DNA from: Streptomyces sp. WP-1
GTDB taxonomy: Bacteria > Actinomycetota > Actinomycetes > Streptomycetales > Streptomycetaceae
Reading direction: 5' to 3'
Assembly: GCF_030450125.1 (NCBI RefSeq)
Contig: NZ_CP123923.1
Location: 2,666,001-2,730,000 of the forward strand
DNA length: 64,000 bases
The translations under genes and the position numbers were made by a program. Shown piece by piece: positions 25,965 to 34,501 of this stretch. Position 1 is the first letter of the stretch. Each line of letters starts with the position of its first letter. The notes under the pieces were generated by a model. That model saw only the letters and a list, made by a program, of their open reading frames with translations. It made no database searches and was not told the origin of the DNA.

Positions 25965-28214
25965 GTGACGAGCGCAGCCGAGCAGCGGGCACCGGCCGGA
26001 GGGCGGGCCGGGGCGCCCTCGACGAACGGCGCCCGGCGCGCCCCGGTGCCCGGGCCGCCGGTGTGGCCGGGGACGCCGACGCCGCTGGGGGCCCGGTTCC
26101 GGGTCGGGCCCGACGGAGTGGCGGGCACCAACTTCGCGCTGTGGGCGGCCGGGGCGCACGCGGTGCGGCTGTGCCTGTTCGACGCGGACGGCCGCGAGAC
26201 CCGGGTCCCGCTGACCGAGCTGACGCACGAGATCTGGCACGGCTTCGTGCCGGGCGTGCTGCCCGGACAGCGGTACGGCTACCGGGTGGACGGCCGCTGG
26301 GACCCGTGGACCGGCGCCCGCTGGAACCCCGCGAAGCTGCTCCTCGATCCGTACGCGCGCGCGGTGGACGGCGAGTTCACCCTGCCGGCCGAGGTGTACG
26401 GCCATGTGCGGGACTGGCCGGAGCAGCATGTCGCCGACACGGTGCGCGACGAGCGGGACTCGGCGCCGTACGTCCCGAAGGGTGTCGTCGTCCACGATGA
26501 CGACGACTGGTCGGACGACCGCCGTCCCAAGACGCCCTGGGCGGACTCGGTCATCTACGAGCTGCACGTGCGCGGCTTCACCAAGCTGCACCCCGGCATC
26601 CCCGAACAGCTGCGCGGCACGTACGCCGGTCTCGCCCACCCGGCCGCGATCGAGCACCTGGTGCGGCTGGGCGTGACGGCCGTGGAGCTGCTGCCCGTCC
26701 ACCAGTTCGCGCACGAGGACCACCTGCTGCGCCGGGGCCTGTCCAACTACTGGGGCTACAACTCGGTCGGCTACTTCGCCCCGCACGCCGGCTACGCGGC
26801 CTCCGGTACGGCCGGGCAGCAGGTCGGCGAGTTCAAGCGGATGGTGCGCGCGCTGCACGCGGCCGGCATCGAGGTCGTCCTCGACGTGGTCTACAACCAC
26901 ACCGCGGAGGCCGGGGAGCTGGGCCCGACGCTGTCCCTGAAGGGCATCGACAACCGCGGCTACTACCGGCTCCAGGACGACGCCCGCCGCTACGCCGACT
27001 ACACCGGCTGCGGCAACACCCTGCACGTGGTGCGGCCCCAGGTGCTGCGGCTGATCACCGACTCGCTGCGCTACTGGGTGACCGAGATGGGCGTGGACGG
27101 CTTCCGCTTCGACCTCGCGGCGGCGCTCGCCCGCTCGATGCACGACGTGGACATGCTCTCGCCCTTCCTCGCGGTGATCGCCCAGGACCCGGTGCTGCGC
27201 CGGGTCAAGCTGATCGCCGAGCCCTGGGACATCGGCTCCGGCGGCTACCAGGTGGGCGCCTTCCCGCCGCTGTGGACCGAGTGGAACGACCGCTACCGGG
27301 GCGCCGTACGGGACTTCTGGCGGCACGCGCTGCCCGATGTGCGCGAGATGGGCTACCGGCTGTCCGGCTCCAGCGACCTGTACGCCTGGGGCGGGCGCCG
27401 CCCGTACGCCTCGGTCAACTTCGTCACCGCGCACGACGGTTTCACGCTGCGCGACCTGGTGTCGTACGAGCGCAAGCACAACGAGGCCAACGGCGAGGAC
27501 AACCGGGACGGCAGCGACGACAACCGGTCCTGGAACTGCGGCACCGAGGGCGAGACGGCGGACCCGGAGGTGCGGGCCCTGCGCCGCCGCCAGCTGCGCA
27601 ATCTGCTGACCACGCTGCTGCTGTCCACCGGGGTGCCCATGCTGGTGGCCGGTGACGAGTTCGGGCGCACCCAGGGCGGCAACAACAACGCGTACTGCCA
27701 GGACAACGCGACCGGCTGGCTCGACTGGTCGCTCCTGGAGGAGCCGGGCTGGCGGGCGCTGTTCGCGCTCACCTCGCGGCTGATCGCGCTGCGCCACCGG
27801 CATCCGGTGCTGCGCCGGCGCGCCTTCTTCTCCGGGCGGGCGCAGGCCGCGGACGGGCTGCGGGACCTGGCCTGGTTCACGGCGCGGGGCGCGGAGATGA
27901 CCGAGGGCGACTGGTACGCGCCCGCGGCCACCCTCGGCATGTATCTGTCCGGGCGGGACATCCCGGGCCGCGACGAGCGGGGCGCGCAGGTGGTGGACGA
28001 CAGCTTCCTCGCGGTGCTGCACGCGGGCGCGGAGCCGACCGGCTTCGTGCTGCCGGGCCCGCCGTGGGCCGAGCGGTACGAGGTCGTGGTGGACACCTCC
28101 CGCGAGGACCAGTCGGCACCGCCCGGCACGGCCCACCCGGCGGGCACGGAACTCACCGTGCCGGGGCGTTCGGTGCTGCTGCTGCGGGTCCTCGGGGGCC
28201 CGGGGACGGGCTGA
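25965..28214 (+). CDS. glgX: glycogen debranching enzyme
   Basis: 749 residues. An N-terminal CBM48 domain (PLGARFRVGPDGVAGTNFALW) precedes a GH13 barrel. Catalytic motifs are DGFRFDLAAAL (nucleophile), AEPWDIGSGGYQ (acid/base Glu) and NFVTAHDGFTL (transition-state Asp), with the GlgX-type KHNEANGEDNRDG loop. The GTG at 25965 has AGAGGGG 7 bases upstream; longer starts give only an Arg/Pro-rich extension. It removes short branches from phosphorylase-limited glycogen, complementing glgP 16 kb to the right. It is a lone rightward gene, divergent from the transpeptidase. Confidence 0.95.
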   Translation: MTSAAEQRAPAGGRAGAPSTNGARRAPVPGPPVWPGTPTPLGARFRVGPDGVAGTNFALWAAGAHAVRLCLFDADGRETRVPLTELTHEIWHGFVPGVLPGQRYGYRVDGRWDPWTGARWNPAKLLLDPYARAVDGEFTLPAEVYGHVRDWPEQHVADTVRDERDSAPYVPKGVVVHDDDDWSDDRRPKTPWADSVIYELHVRGFTKLHPGIPEQLRGTYAGLAHPAAIEHLVRLGVTAVELLPVHQFAHEDHLLRRGLSNYWGYNSVGYFAPHAGYAASGTAGQQVGEFKRMVRALHAAGIEVVLDVVYNHTAEAGELGPTLSLKGIDNRGYYRLQDDARRYADYTGCGNTLHVVRPQVLRLITDSLRYWVTEMGVDGFRFDLAAALARSMHDVDMLSPFLAVIAQDPVLRRVKLIAEPWDIGSGGYQVGAFPPLWTEWNDRYRGAVRDFWRHALPDVREMGYRLSGSSDLYAWGGRRPYASVNFVTAHDGFTLRDLVSYERKHNEANGEDNRDGSDDNRSWNCGTEGETADPEVRALRRRQLRNLLTTLLLSTGVPMLVAGDEFGRTQGGNNNAYCQDNATGWLDWSLLEEPGWRALFALTSRLIALRHRHPVLRRRAFFSGRAQAADGLRDLAWFTARGAEMTEGDWYAPAATLGMYLSGRDIPGRDERGAQVVDDSFLAVLHAGAEPTGFVLPGPPWAERYEVVVDTSREDQSAPPGTAHPAGTELTVPGRSVLLLRVLGGPGTG

Positions 28215-28379
28215 GTCCGGGACTCCGCCGGACCTGGAACTCCCGGCCGGGTCCGGGCGCCGTACCCGGCTGTGCGGCGGCTGTGCGTGACGCGGATCAC
28301 GTGTCGCGGGTGCAGCGCGCGAGGGGGTCCAGGGCCTTTCCCCTTGTGAAGAGCGCCGGCGAGAACGGGGACCGTGGGA

Positions 28380-28886
28380 ATGGAGCAGGCTCGGGCCGGT
28401 GAGTACGACGCGTTCGTGGCGGCCCGCTGGTCGGTCCTCGTCCATCTGGCCCGTCTGCTCACCGGGGGCGATCGGCATCGGGCCGAGGACCTGTTGCAGG
28501 AGTCCTTGGTCAAGCTGTGGTTCGCCTGGCCGAAGGTGGCCGACGAGGCGCCGGAGGCGTATGTGCGCACGGTGCTGGCGCGGGCGGCGGCCCGGTCGGC
28601 GCGGCGGCGCTGGTGGGGCGAGCGGCCCGTGGAGGAGCTGCCCGAGGTGGCGGCCGGCGGCGACCTGTCGGCGACCGTGGCCGAACGCTCCCGGCTGGAG
28701 GCGGCGCTCGCGCGGCTGACACCGCGCCAGCGGGCCGCCGTGGTCCTGCGCTACTACCAGGACCTGCCCGACCGGCAGGTCGCCGAGACCCTCGGCTGCC
28801 CGGTCGGCACCGCACGGTCCCATGCCGCGCGCGGGGTGGCCCGGCTGCGGCAGCTGCTGTCGGACGTCGTCGAGCCGGTGGGGTGA
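28380..28886 (+). CDS. ECF RNA polymerase sigma factor, SigE (actinobacterial) family
   Basis: 168 residues. The sigma-2 region has AGEYDAFVAARWSVLVHLARLL and RAEDLLQESLVKLWFAWPKV; the sigma-4 region has LARLTPRQRAAVVLRYYQDL and a helix-turn-helix QVAETLGCPVGTARSHAARGVARLR (given here in outline). This matches the small SigE-like family common in Streptomyces. The ATG at 28380 has GGGGA 8 bases upstream; a GTG at 28374 is the alternative. It starts a coupled four-gene operon with a single-pass membrane protein, the likely regulator, and two glycosyltransferases. Confidence 0.9.
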   Translation: MEQARAGEYDAFVAARWSVLVHLARLLTGGDRHRAEDLLQESLVKLWFAWPKVADEAPEAYVRTVLARAAARSARRRWWGERPVEELPEVAAGGDLSATVAERSRLEAALARLTPRQRAAVVLRYYQDLPDRQVAETLGCPVGTARSHAARGVARLRQLLSDVVEPVG

Positions 28887-28889
28887 GTG

Positions 28890-29477
28890 ATGAAGCTCGG
28901 GAATCACGTGGACGAGACCGGCCTCGACGAGGCCGAGGGGACCGACGGTTTTGAACAGCGGCTCGCGCGGCTGATGCACGGGACGCTGGAGCCGGCGCCG
29001 TTCGAGCCGCGGCACCGGGAGCGGCTGCGGGCGGGGGTGCGCACCCGGCGCCGGGTGCGCACGGCGTACCGGGCGGCCGGTTCCGCCGCGGTGGTCGCGG
29101 GGCTCGGCCTCGGGCTGCTGCTGTGGCCGCACGGCACCACCCAGGTACTGCCCGGCGCGCCGGGGCCCCGGCCCACGACGAGTCCGGCGCCCTCGCCGTC
29201 GGCCCCGCCGAGCGCGACACCGAGCACGTCACCCGACACGTCGGCGACCGTGCCGCCGACGTCGGTCCCGGACTCGTCCCCCGGCTCGTCGAGTTCGGCA
29301 CCGCCCGGCGCGCCCAGTACGACGCCGACCTCGTCGTATCCGCCCGACGCGCCGAGTACGACACCGACCTCGTCGTACCCGCCCGACGCGCCCAGTACGA
29401 CACCGACCACGTCGTACCCGCCGCCCACCACGACCACCACGACCGCCACCGAAAACAGCGAACGGGGAACCACGTGA
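28890..29477 (+). CDS. single-pass membrane protein with Pro/Thr/Ser-rich tail, putative sigma regulator
   Basis: 195 residues. A 50-residue charged N-terminal segment is followed by one transmembrane helix (AAGSAAVVAGLGLGLLLW) and about 110 residues outside, rich in Pro, Ser and Thr. The tail includes three 13-residue repeats based on PDAPSTTPTSSYP, encoded by a 39-base tandem repeat. It begins three bases after the sigma-factor stop, the usual place of an anti-sigma factor. No zinc-binding HxxxCxxC motif is present, so it is not a ZAS-type anti-sigma factor. The tail resembles a wall-spanning, possibly O-glycosylated, stalk. Its function is inferred from position only. Confidence 0.7.
   Translation: MKLGNHVDETGLDEAEGTDGFEQRLARLMHGTLEPAPFEPRHRERLRAGVRTRRRVRTAYRAAGSAAVVAGLGLGLLLWPHGTTQVLPGAPGPRPTTSPAPSPSAPPSATPSTSPDTSATVPPTSVPDSSPGSSSSAPPGAPSTTPTSSYPPDAPSTTPTSSYPPDAPSTTPTTSYPPPTTTTTTATENSERGTT
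29301..29417 (+). repeat. three tandem 39-base repeats
   Basis: Three consecutive 39-base units begin at 29301, 29340 and 29379, each opening with CCGCCCG and differing at only a few positions. They encode 13-residue Pro/Ser/Thr repeats in the extracellular tail of the membrane protein. Confidence 0.93.
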
Positions 29478-30301
29478 TCAGCATCCGACCGGGCCGGCCC
29501 GCCACGCCGGCCCAGGCCCCCGGGCCCCGGCGCGCCCCGCTGCCCACCCACCACGACGAGCCCGTACTGGACCTGGTCGTACCGGTGTTCAACGAGGAGA
29601 AGGACCTGGAGCCGAACGTCCGGCTGCTGCATGCGCATCTGCGGGACACGTTCCCCTACCCCTTCCGGATCACGATCGCCGACAACGCGAGCACCGACGG
29701 CACCGCGCGCATCGCGGCCCGGCTCGCCCTGGAGACAGCCGAGGTGGACTCGCTGCGGCTGCCGGTGAAGGGCCGCGGCCGGGCGCTGCGGGCGGCCTGG
29801 TCGGCGTCCCGGGCGCCGGTGCTGGCCTATCTGGACGTCGACCTGTCCACCGGGCTCGCGGCGCTGCTGCCGCTCGTCGCACCGCTGATATCCGGCCACT
29901 CCGACCTGGCCATCGGCACCCGGCTCGCGTCCGGCTCGCGGGTGGTGCGCGGGCCCAAGCGCGAGGTGATCTCGCGCTGCTACAACACGCTGCTGCACTG
30001 GGCGCTCGCCGTGGGTTTCTCGGACGCGCAGTGCGGGTTCAAGGCGGTGCGCCGCGAGGCGGCCGAGCGGCTGCTGCCGCTGGTGCGGGACGAGGAGTGG
30101 TTCTTCGACACCGAGCTGCTGGTGCTCGCCGAGCGGGCCGGGCTCAGGATCCACGAGGTGCCGGTGGACTGGGTGGACGACCCCGACAGCAGCGTCGACA
30201 TCCTCGCCACCGCGCTGGCCGACCTGCGCGGGATCGCCCGGCTGCGGCGCACCCTGGCCGCCGCGGGTCCGCGTACCCGCCGCCCCCGTACGACCGCGTG
30301 A
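29474..30301 (+). CDS. family 2 glycosyltransferase, dolichol-phosphate-mannose-synthase-like
   Basis: 275 residues, a GT-A domain without membrane helices. LDLVVPVFNEEKDLEPNVR begins the Rossmann-like fold, ITIADNASTDGTARIA binds the nucleotide sugar, LAYLDVDLSTG is the D-x-D region, and DAQCGFKAVRRE and WFFDTELLVLAERAG are typical of DPM1/GtrB-like enzymes. The GTG start overlaps the stop of the membrane protein (GTGA at 29474-29477), and its own stop overlaps the next GTG. It probably loads a hexose onto a polyprenyl phosphate for the membrane glycosyltransferase encoded next. Confidence 0.88.
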   Translation: MISIRPGRPATPAQAPGPRRAPLPTHHDEPVLDLVVPVFNEEKDLEPNVRLLHAHLRDTFPYPFRITIADNASTDGTARIAARLALETAEVDSLRLPVKGRGRALRAAWSASRAPVLAYLDVDLSTGLAALLPLVAPLISGHSDLAIGTRLASGSRVVRGPKREVISRCYNTLLHWALAVGFSDAQCGFKAVRREAAERLLPLVRDEEWFFDTELLVLAERAGLRIHEVPVDWVDDPDSSVDILATALADLRGIARLRRTLAAAGPRTRRPRTTA

Positions 30302-31533
30302 CCGCGACCCTGCCGCGGCCCCTCGCCCCGGCCCTCGCGCCCGGTTCCCGCCTGCGCGCGGCCGCCCGCCGGCACGGCCCGGTGCTCGCCGTGTTCGGTG
30401 CGCTGAAGCTGGCCGGTTTCTGCTCCTTCATGTATCTGCTGTCCGCCGCCGGCGACTACCGGGGCAAGGACCCGCGCTTCGGCGGCGGGGCGCACGCCTG
30501 GGACGTGCTGGCGACCTGGGACGGCTGGTGGTACCAGCAGATCGCGCTGCACGGGTACGACCCGAAGCTCGTCCCCGTGCCGGGCGCCACCGGGATGATC
30601 ACGCTGGAGGGCAACTCGGCGGCGTTCTTCCCGCTGTACCCGGCACTGATCCGGATGACCTCCGCGGTGACGGGCCTCGGCTCGTACGGCGCCGGGCTGC
30701 TGGTGTCGATCCTCGCGTCCTTCGCGGCCGCGCTCGGCGTCCACGCGGTGGCGGAACGCTTCGGCGGCCGTCGCGCGGGGCTGGCCGCGGCCGGGCTGTG
30801 GGCGGTGTGGCCGGGCTCCGGCGTGGAGTGGGCGGTCTACTCCGACTCCCTCTACGTGGCCCTGGCCGTCTGGGCCTGCCACGCCGTGCTGACCCGGCGC
30901 TGGCTCGCCGCGGGGGTGCTCACCTTCGCGGCGGGGCTCAACCGGCCCACGGCCGCCGCGCTGATCGCCGCGCTCGCGGTGGCGGCGCTGCTGGCGCTGC
31001 GGCGGGGCGAGGACGGGGTGGGGCGGCCGCTGTGCGCGCTGGCGCTGGCCCCGCTCGGACTGCTCGGCTATCTGCTGTGGGTCGGCGACCGGATGGGCGA
31101 CCTCGGCGGCTACTTCAAGCTCCAGTCGGGCGCGTGGGCGCACCGCTTCGACTACGGCAGCCAGACCCTGGACGTGCTGCGCTCGGTGCCGGTGGGCCGG
31201 TTCGGCGACTATCTCTTCGCCTACCCGTACGCGGACATGATCGGCGTCGGTGTCGTCCTGCTCGCCTTCACGCTGCTGCCGCTGCTGATCCGGCTGCGGC
31301 CGCCGGCGGTGCTGGTGGTGTACACGGTCCTCACCCTGGCCCTGGTCCTCGGCAGCCAGCAGATCTTCGCCAATGTCTCGCGCTATCTGCTCCCCTGCTT
31401 CCCCCTGTTCCTCCCGCTGGCCGCGGCCCTGCGCCGGCTGTCGCTGCCGACGCTGTGCACGGTCCTCGGCCTCGCCGCGCTGGCCTCCGGTTCGTACGCG
31501 GGGTACGCGCTGTTCGAACTGGGGGTGCCGTAA
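30298..31533 (+). CDS. multi-pass GT-C membrane glycosyltransferase, PIG-V/mannosyltransferase-like
   Basis: 411 residues with about nine to ten hydrophobic helices. The first extracytoplasmic loop has TWDGWWYQQIALHGY, with the acidic catalytic residue of GT-C enzymes. The loop motif FFPLYPALIRM is typical of PIG-V-like mannosyltransferases. FANVSRYLLPCFPLFL near the end is the usual last-helices motif. Its GTG overlaps the previous stop (GTGA, 30298-30301). It most likely uses the polyprenyl-phosphate sugar made by its neighbour to glycosylate an extracytoplasmic acceptor. The acceptor is unknown; the Thr/Ser-rich tail of the operon's own membrane protein is one possibility. Confidence 0.82.
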   Translation: MTATLPRPLAPALAPGSRLRAAARRHGPVLAVFGALKLAGFCSFMYLLSAAGDYRGKDPRFGGGAHAWDVLATWDGWWYQQIALHGYDPKLVPVPGATGMITLEGNSAAFFPLYPALIRMTSAVTGLGSYGAGLLVSILASFAAALGVHAVAERFGGRRAGLAAAGLWAVWPGSGVEWAVYSDSLYVALAVWACHAVLTRRWLAAGVLTFAAGLNRPTAAALIAALAVAALLALRRGEDGVGRPLCALALAPLGLLGYLLWVGDRMGDLGGYFKLQSGAWAHRFDYGSQTLDVLRSVPVGRFGDYLFAYPYADMIGVGVVLLAFTLLPLLIRLRPPAVLVVYTVLTLALVLGSQQIFANVSRYLLPCFPLFLPLAAALRRLSLPTLCTVLGLAALASGSYAGYALFELGVP

Positions 31534-31590
31534 CCGCTGCCGCCGCGCGCCCCGGCGGTCCGCCGGGGTCACTCCGACGGTGTACAACTA

Positions 31591-31611
31591 TGCCTCGAAC
31601 TCAACGAGGCA
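31591..31611 (+). promoter_or_regulatory. short inverted repeat before hypothetical gene
   Basis: TGCCTCG (31591-31597) pairs with CGAGGCA (31605-31611) across a 7-base loop. It abuts the ribosome-binding region AAGGACGAGG and could be an operator or a translation-control hairpin. Confidence 0.4.
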
Positions 31612-31621
31612 AGGACGAGGC

Positions 31622-32146
31622 GTGCGTCAGGCAGCAACCGACGAGATCATCTGCGTCACCGATTGGACCCCTTCCGCACCGGGTCAGTTGACGACCCTGG
31701 CCGTGAGCGGGGAGCGGGCCGAGGCGGCGGAGCGGGTGGCGTCCGCCGCGCTGGGCGGGACGGCCGGGCTCACCTCCTGGCTGGAGCTGCCGGCGGACAC
31801 CCGGCGACGGCTGGTGGGGGCGTGCCGGTCCGTGCCGACGCTGGGCATGCACTGCGTACGGGGCGAGGAGCGGACCGGCAGCGCCCCGGACGGCTTCCGG
31901 CAGGCCGCGGCCGACGACACCGCGGAGCAGTTCCTGTCCCGTCTGCCCGGCCGCACGGCGGACGACCGGCCCCGCTTCGTGACGGACTCCTCCTTCCCGG
32001 GCCTGCGCGAACTGGCCCGGCTGACCGCCCTGGTCTGCCGGGAGACGTACGACCGGACGGACGTGCCGGAGGACGAGGATCTGCTGGAGATCTACGAGAC
32101 CTACTCGGTGGGTTCCCTCTCGGCGGGCGCGGCCGCCGGCCGCTGA
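31622..32146 (+). CDS. hypothetical protein
   Basis: 174 residues starting at GTG with AAGGACGAGG upstream. I do not recognise a family. The protein is soluble, mixed alpha/beta in character and acidic at the C-terminus (VPEDEDLLEIYETYS). It contains DEIICVTDWTPSAPGQLTTL and RPRFVTDSSFPGLRELARL. No signal peptide or membrane segment is seen. Codon use is normal for the window, so it is probably a real gene. Its 3' end overlaps the tail of the broken acetyltransferase gene on the other strand by about 45 bases. Confidence 0.7.
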   Translation: MRQAATDEIICVTDWTPSAPGQLTTLAVSGERAEAAERVASAALGGTAGLTSWLELPADTRRRLVGACRSVPTLGMHCVRGEERTGSAPDGFRQAAADDTAEQFLSRLPGRTADDRPRFVTDSSFPGLRELARLTALVCRETYDRTDVPEDEDLLEIYETYSVGSLSAGAAAGR

Positions 32147-32681
32147 GCCGCCACCGGGACCGGTCGGACGGGCCGGGCGCTCCAGCGGACCTCGCCGTCG
32201 GTGATCCGGTCCGTCGGACGCAGCCCGAGCGCCCGCGCGATGCCCGCCGACGCCTCGTGCCCGGGGTGGATGTGCGCGACGAGCCGGTCCACCCCGTGGG
32301 CGCCCGGCCAGCCGGTCATGGCCCGCGCGCCCTCCCGCCCGTAGCCCGCGCCCTGGTGGCCGGTGCCGATCACCCAGGCCAGTTCGGCCTCGGTTTCGCC
32401 CCCGGCCGGACGGGAGAGGGTGGCCTGCACGGTGCCGACGGGCCGGCCGTCCGTACGCCGGCGCAGCATCCGGTTCAGCCCAGCCGGGCCGTCCCGGGAG
32501 TGCCCGGCGGACCGGCGCCGGTACCGGGCCGCCGGCTCGGCCGGGGTCGCGGGCGCGCCGCCGGTCCAGGTGTGCGGCCGTACGTCGTGGAGAACCGCGA
32601 CGGCCTCCGCCGCGTGCGCGACCCGCAGGGGTTCGAGGCGCAGGCGGGGCGTGTCGAGGGGGTGGCGCTCGGCCGGATCAC
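32101..32681 (-). pseudogene. frameshifted GNAT acetyltransferase
   Basis: The natural start appears to be GTG at 32681, preceded by GAGAGGAA and only 12 bases after the ABC exporter stop. From there the frame reads VIRPSATPSTRPA. The conserved GNAT start LDTPRLRLEPLRVAHAAEA lies in another frame, which has no start codon of its own. The frame then continues unbroken through TVQATLSRPAGG, LAWVIGTGHQGAGYGREGA and GIARALGLRPTDRI. Removing one base from the five-base G run at 32658-32662 (C run in the gene) joins the two into a normal N-acetyltransferase. It is either a recent frameshift mutation, a phase-variable homopolymer, or a sequencing error. Confidence 0.7.
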
Positions 32682-32692
32682 GGGTGTTCCTC

Positions 32693-34501
32693 TCAGGCCA
32701 GGCTGTCCTGCCACGCCTTGTGGAGGTCGGCGAAGCGGCCCGTGCCGGCGATGAGTTCGGCGGGCCGGCCGTCCTCGACGACGCGGCCGTCGGCCATCAC
32801 CAGGACGCGGTCGGCGATCTCGACGGTGGACAGGCGGTGGGCGATGACCACGGCGGTGCGGCCGCGCAGGACGGTGGACATGGCGCGCTGGACGGCCCGT
32901 TCGCCGGGGATGTCCAGCGAGCTGGTGGCCTCGTCCAGGATGAGGACGGCCGGGTCGGCGAGCAACGCGCGGGCGAAGGCGACCAGTTGGCGCTGGCCCG
33001 CGGAGATACGGCCGCCGCGCTTGCGGACGTCGGTGTCGTAGCCGTCGGGCAGGGTGCTGATGAACTCGTGCGCGCCGATCACCTTCGCGGCCCGCTCGAT
33101 CTCCGCCCTGGAGGCGTCCGGGCGGCCGATCGCGATGTTGTCCGCGACGGTCCCGGAGAACAGGAACGCCTCCTGGGTCACCATCACCACCCCGCGCCGC
33201 AGTTCGGCCGTGGGCAGGTCGCGCAGGTCCACCCCGTCGAGCAGCACCCGCCCCTCGGTGGGGTCGTAGAAGCGGGCGAGCAGCTTGGCCAGGGTGGACT
33301 TGCCCGCGCCGGTGGAGCCCACCACGGCCACCGTCTGCCCGGCCGCGAGGGTCAGATCGAAGCGGGGCAGCACCTCGCCGCCGGTGCGGTAGGCGAAGCC
33401 GACCTTGTCGAACCTCACCTCGCGGCCCGGGAACCCGCTCCGGGACGGCGGCAGTTCGCCCGGCACGACCGGCTCGGGCACGGACGGCGTCCGGGCGAGC
33501 AGACCGGCGATCTTCTCCAGGGACGCGGCGGCCGACTGGTAGGAGTTCAGGAACATCCCGAGCCGGTCGATCGGGTCGTACAGGCGGCGCAGATACAGCA
33601 CCGCCGCCGCCAGCACACCCAGTTCCAGCGAGCCGTCCGCCACCCGGGAGGCGCCCCAGAGGACGATGCCCGCGACCGCCGTGTTGGCGACCAGCCGGGA
33701 GCCCACCACATAGCGGGCCATCTCAAGGAGCGAGTCCCCGTTCGTCCGTTCATGGGCGCGGTTCAGCTCGGCGAACGCGGCGTCGTTGGCCGCCTCCCGG
33801 CGGAAGGCGCGCACCGGGCGGATGCCGTTCATCGTCTCCACGAACTTCACGATCACCGCCGCGATCGCCGTGGACCGCGCCCGGAACACCCGTCCCGCGC
33901 GCCGCTGGTAGAGCCGGATCAGGCAGTACAGCGGAACGAAGGAGCCCACCGCGACCGCGCCGAGCCCGAGGTCGAGCCAGAGCAGCATGGCCGAGATGTA
34001 GACGAAGGACAGGACGACCGTGACCAGTTCCTGGAGCCCGTCCTCCATCAGCTCCCGCAGCGACTCCACGTCGGTGGTGGAGCGGGAGATCAGCCGACCG
34101 GAGGTGTAGCGCTCGTGGAAGTCGATGCTCAGCGCCTGCGCGTGCCGGAAGATCCGTCCGCGCAGATCGAGCAGCACGTCCTGGCTGACCCGCGCGGACT
34201 GCCGTACGAACGCCACCTGAAGCCCGCCGGAGAGCAGCGCGCACAGCAGATAGCCGGTGCCCACCGCGATCAGCGGCCCGTACCGGTGGTCCCGGAAGGC
34301 GGGTACGGCGCGGTCGATGGCGTACGCCACCAGCAGCGGGCCGACCTGGACGGCCGCCTGCTGGAGCAGGAGCAGGGCGGTGGTCAGGGCGACACGGGCC
34401 CGCATCGGCGCGAGCAGGGAGCGCAGCAGGGCGGCGGTGGCGCCGGGCGGGGAGGGCAGGAGGTCCTGGTCGAACGGGTTGTCGGGGCTGGTGGTGCTCA
34501 A
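32693..34501 (-). CDS. ABC exporter half-transporter, subunit 2 (catalytic-site ATPase)
   Basis: 602 residues. A six-helix type IV exporter membrane domain ([18 protein letters not shown] to [15 protein letters not shown]) is fused to an ATPase. Walker A is GSTGAGKST, the signature is [16 protein letters not shown], and Walker B with the catalytic Glu is [13 protein letters not shown]. The TTG start (34501-34499) overlaps the stop of the upstream half-transporter (TTGA), so the two are coupled. The ISAGQ signature departs from LSGGQ, matching the asymmetric heterodimer type in which this signature faces the partner's degenerate site. The substrate is unknown; lipid or drug export is possible. 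Confidence 0.92.
   Translation of the reverse strand: MSTTSPDNPFDQDLLPSPPGATAALLRSLLAPMRARVALTTALLLLQQAAVQVGPLLVAYAIDRAVPAFRDHRYGPLIAVGTGYLLCALLSGGLQVAFVRQSARVSQDVLLDLRGRIFRHAQALSIDFHERYTSGRLISRSTTDVESLRELMEDGLQELVTVVLSFVYISAMLLWLDLGLGAVAVGSFVPLYCLIRLYQRRAGRVFRARSTAIAAVIVKFVETMNGIRPVRAFRREAANDAAFAELNRAHERTNGDSLLEMARYVVGSRLVANTAVAGIVLWGASRVADGSLELGVLAAAVLYLRRLYDPIDRLGMFLNSYQSAAASLEKIAGLLARTPSVPEPVVPGELPPSRSGFPGREVRFDKVGFAYRTGGEVLPRFDLTLAAGQTVAVVGSTGAGKSTLAKLLARFYDPTEGRVLLDGVDLRDLPTAELRRGVVMVTQEAFLFSGTVADNIAIGRPDASRAEIERAAKVIGAHEFISTLPDGYDTDVRKRGGRISAGQRQLVAFARALLADPAVLILDEATSSLDIPGERAVQRAMSTVLRGRTAVVIAHRLSTVEIADRVLVMADGRVVEDGRPAELIAGTGRFADLHKAWQDSLA

Noticed and set aside
24471..29132. A 1553-codon minus-strand frame extending the second L,D-transpeptidase upstream over glgX and the sigma factor
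   Set aside because: Only the last 407 residues show a protein family. The rest is antisense to well supported genes, and a signal peptide begins at 25694.
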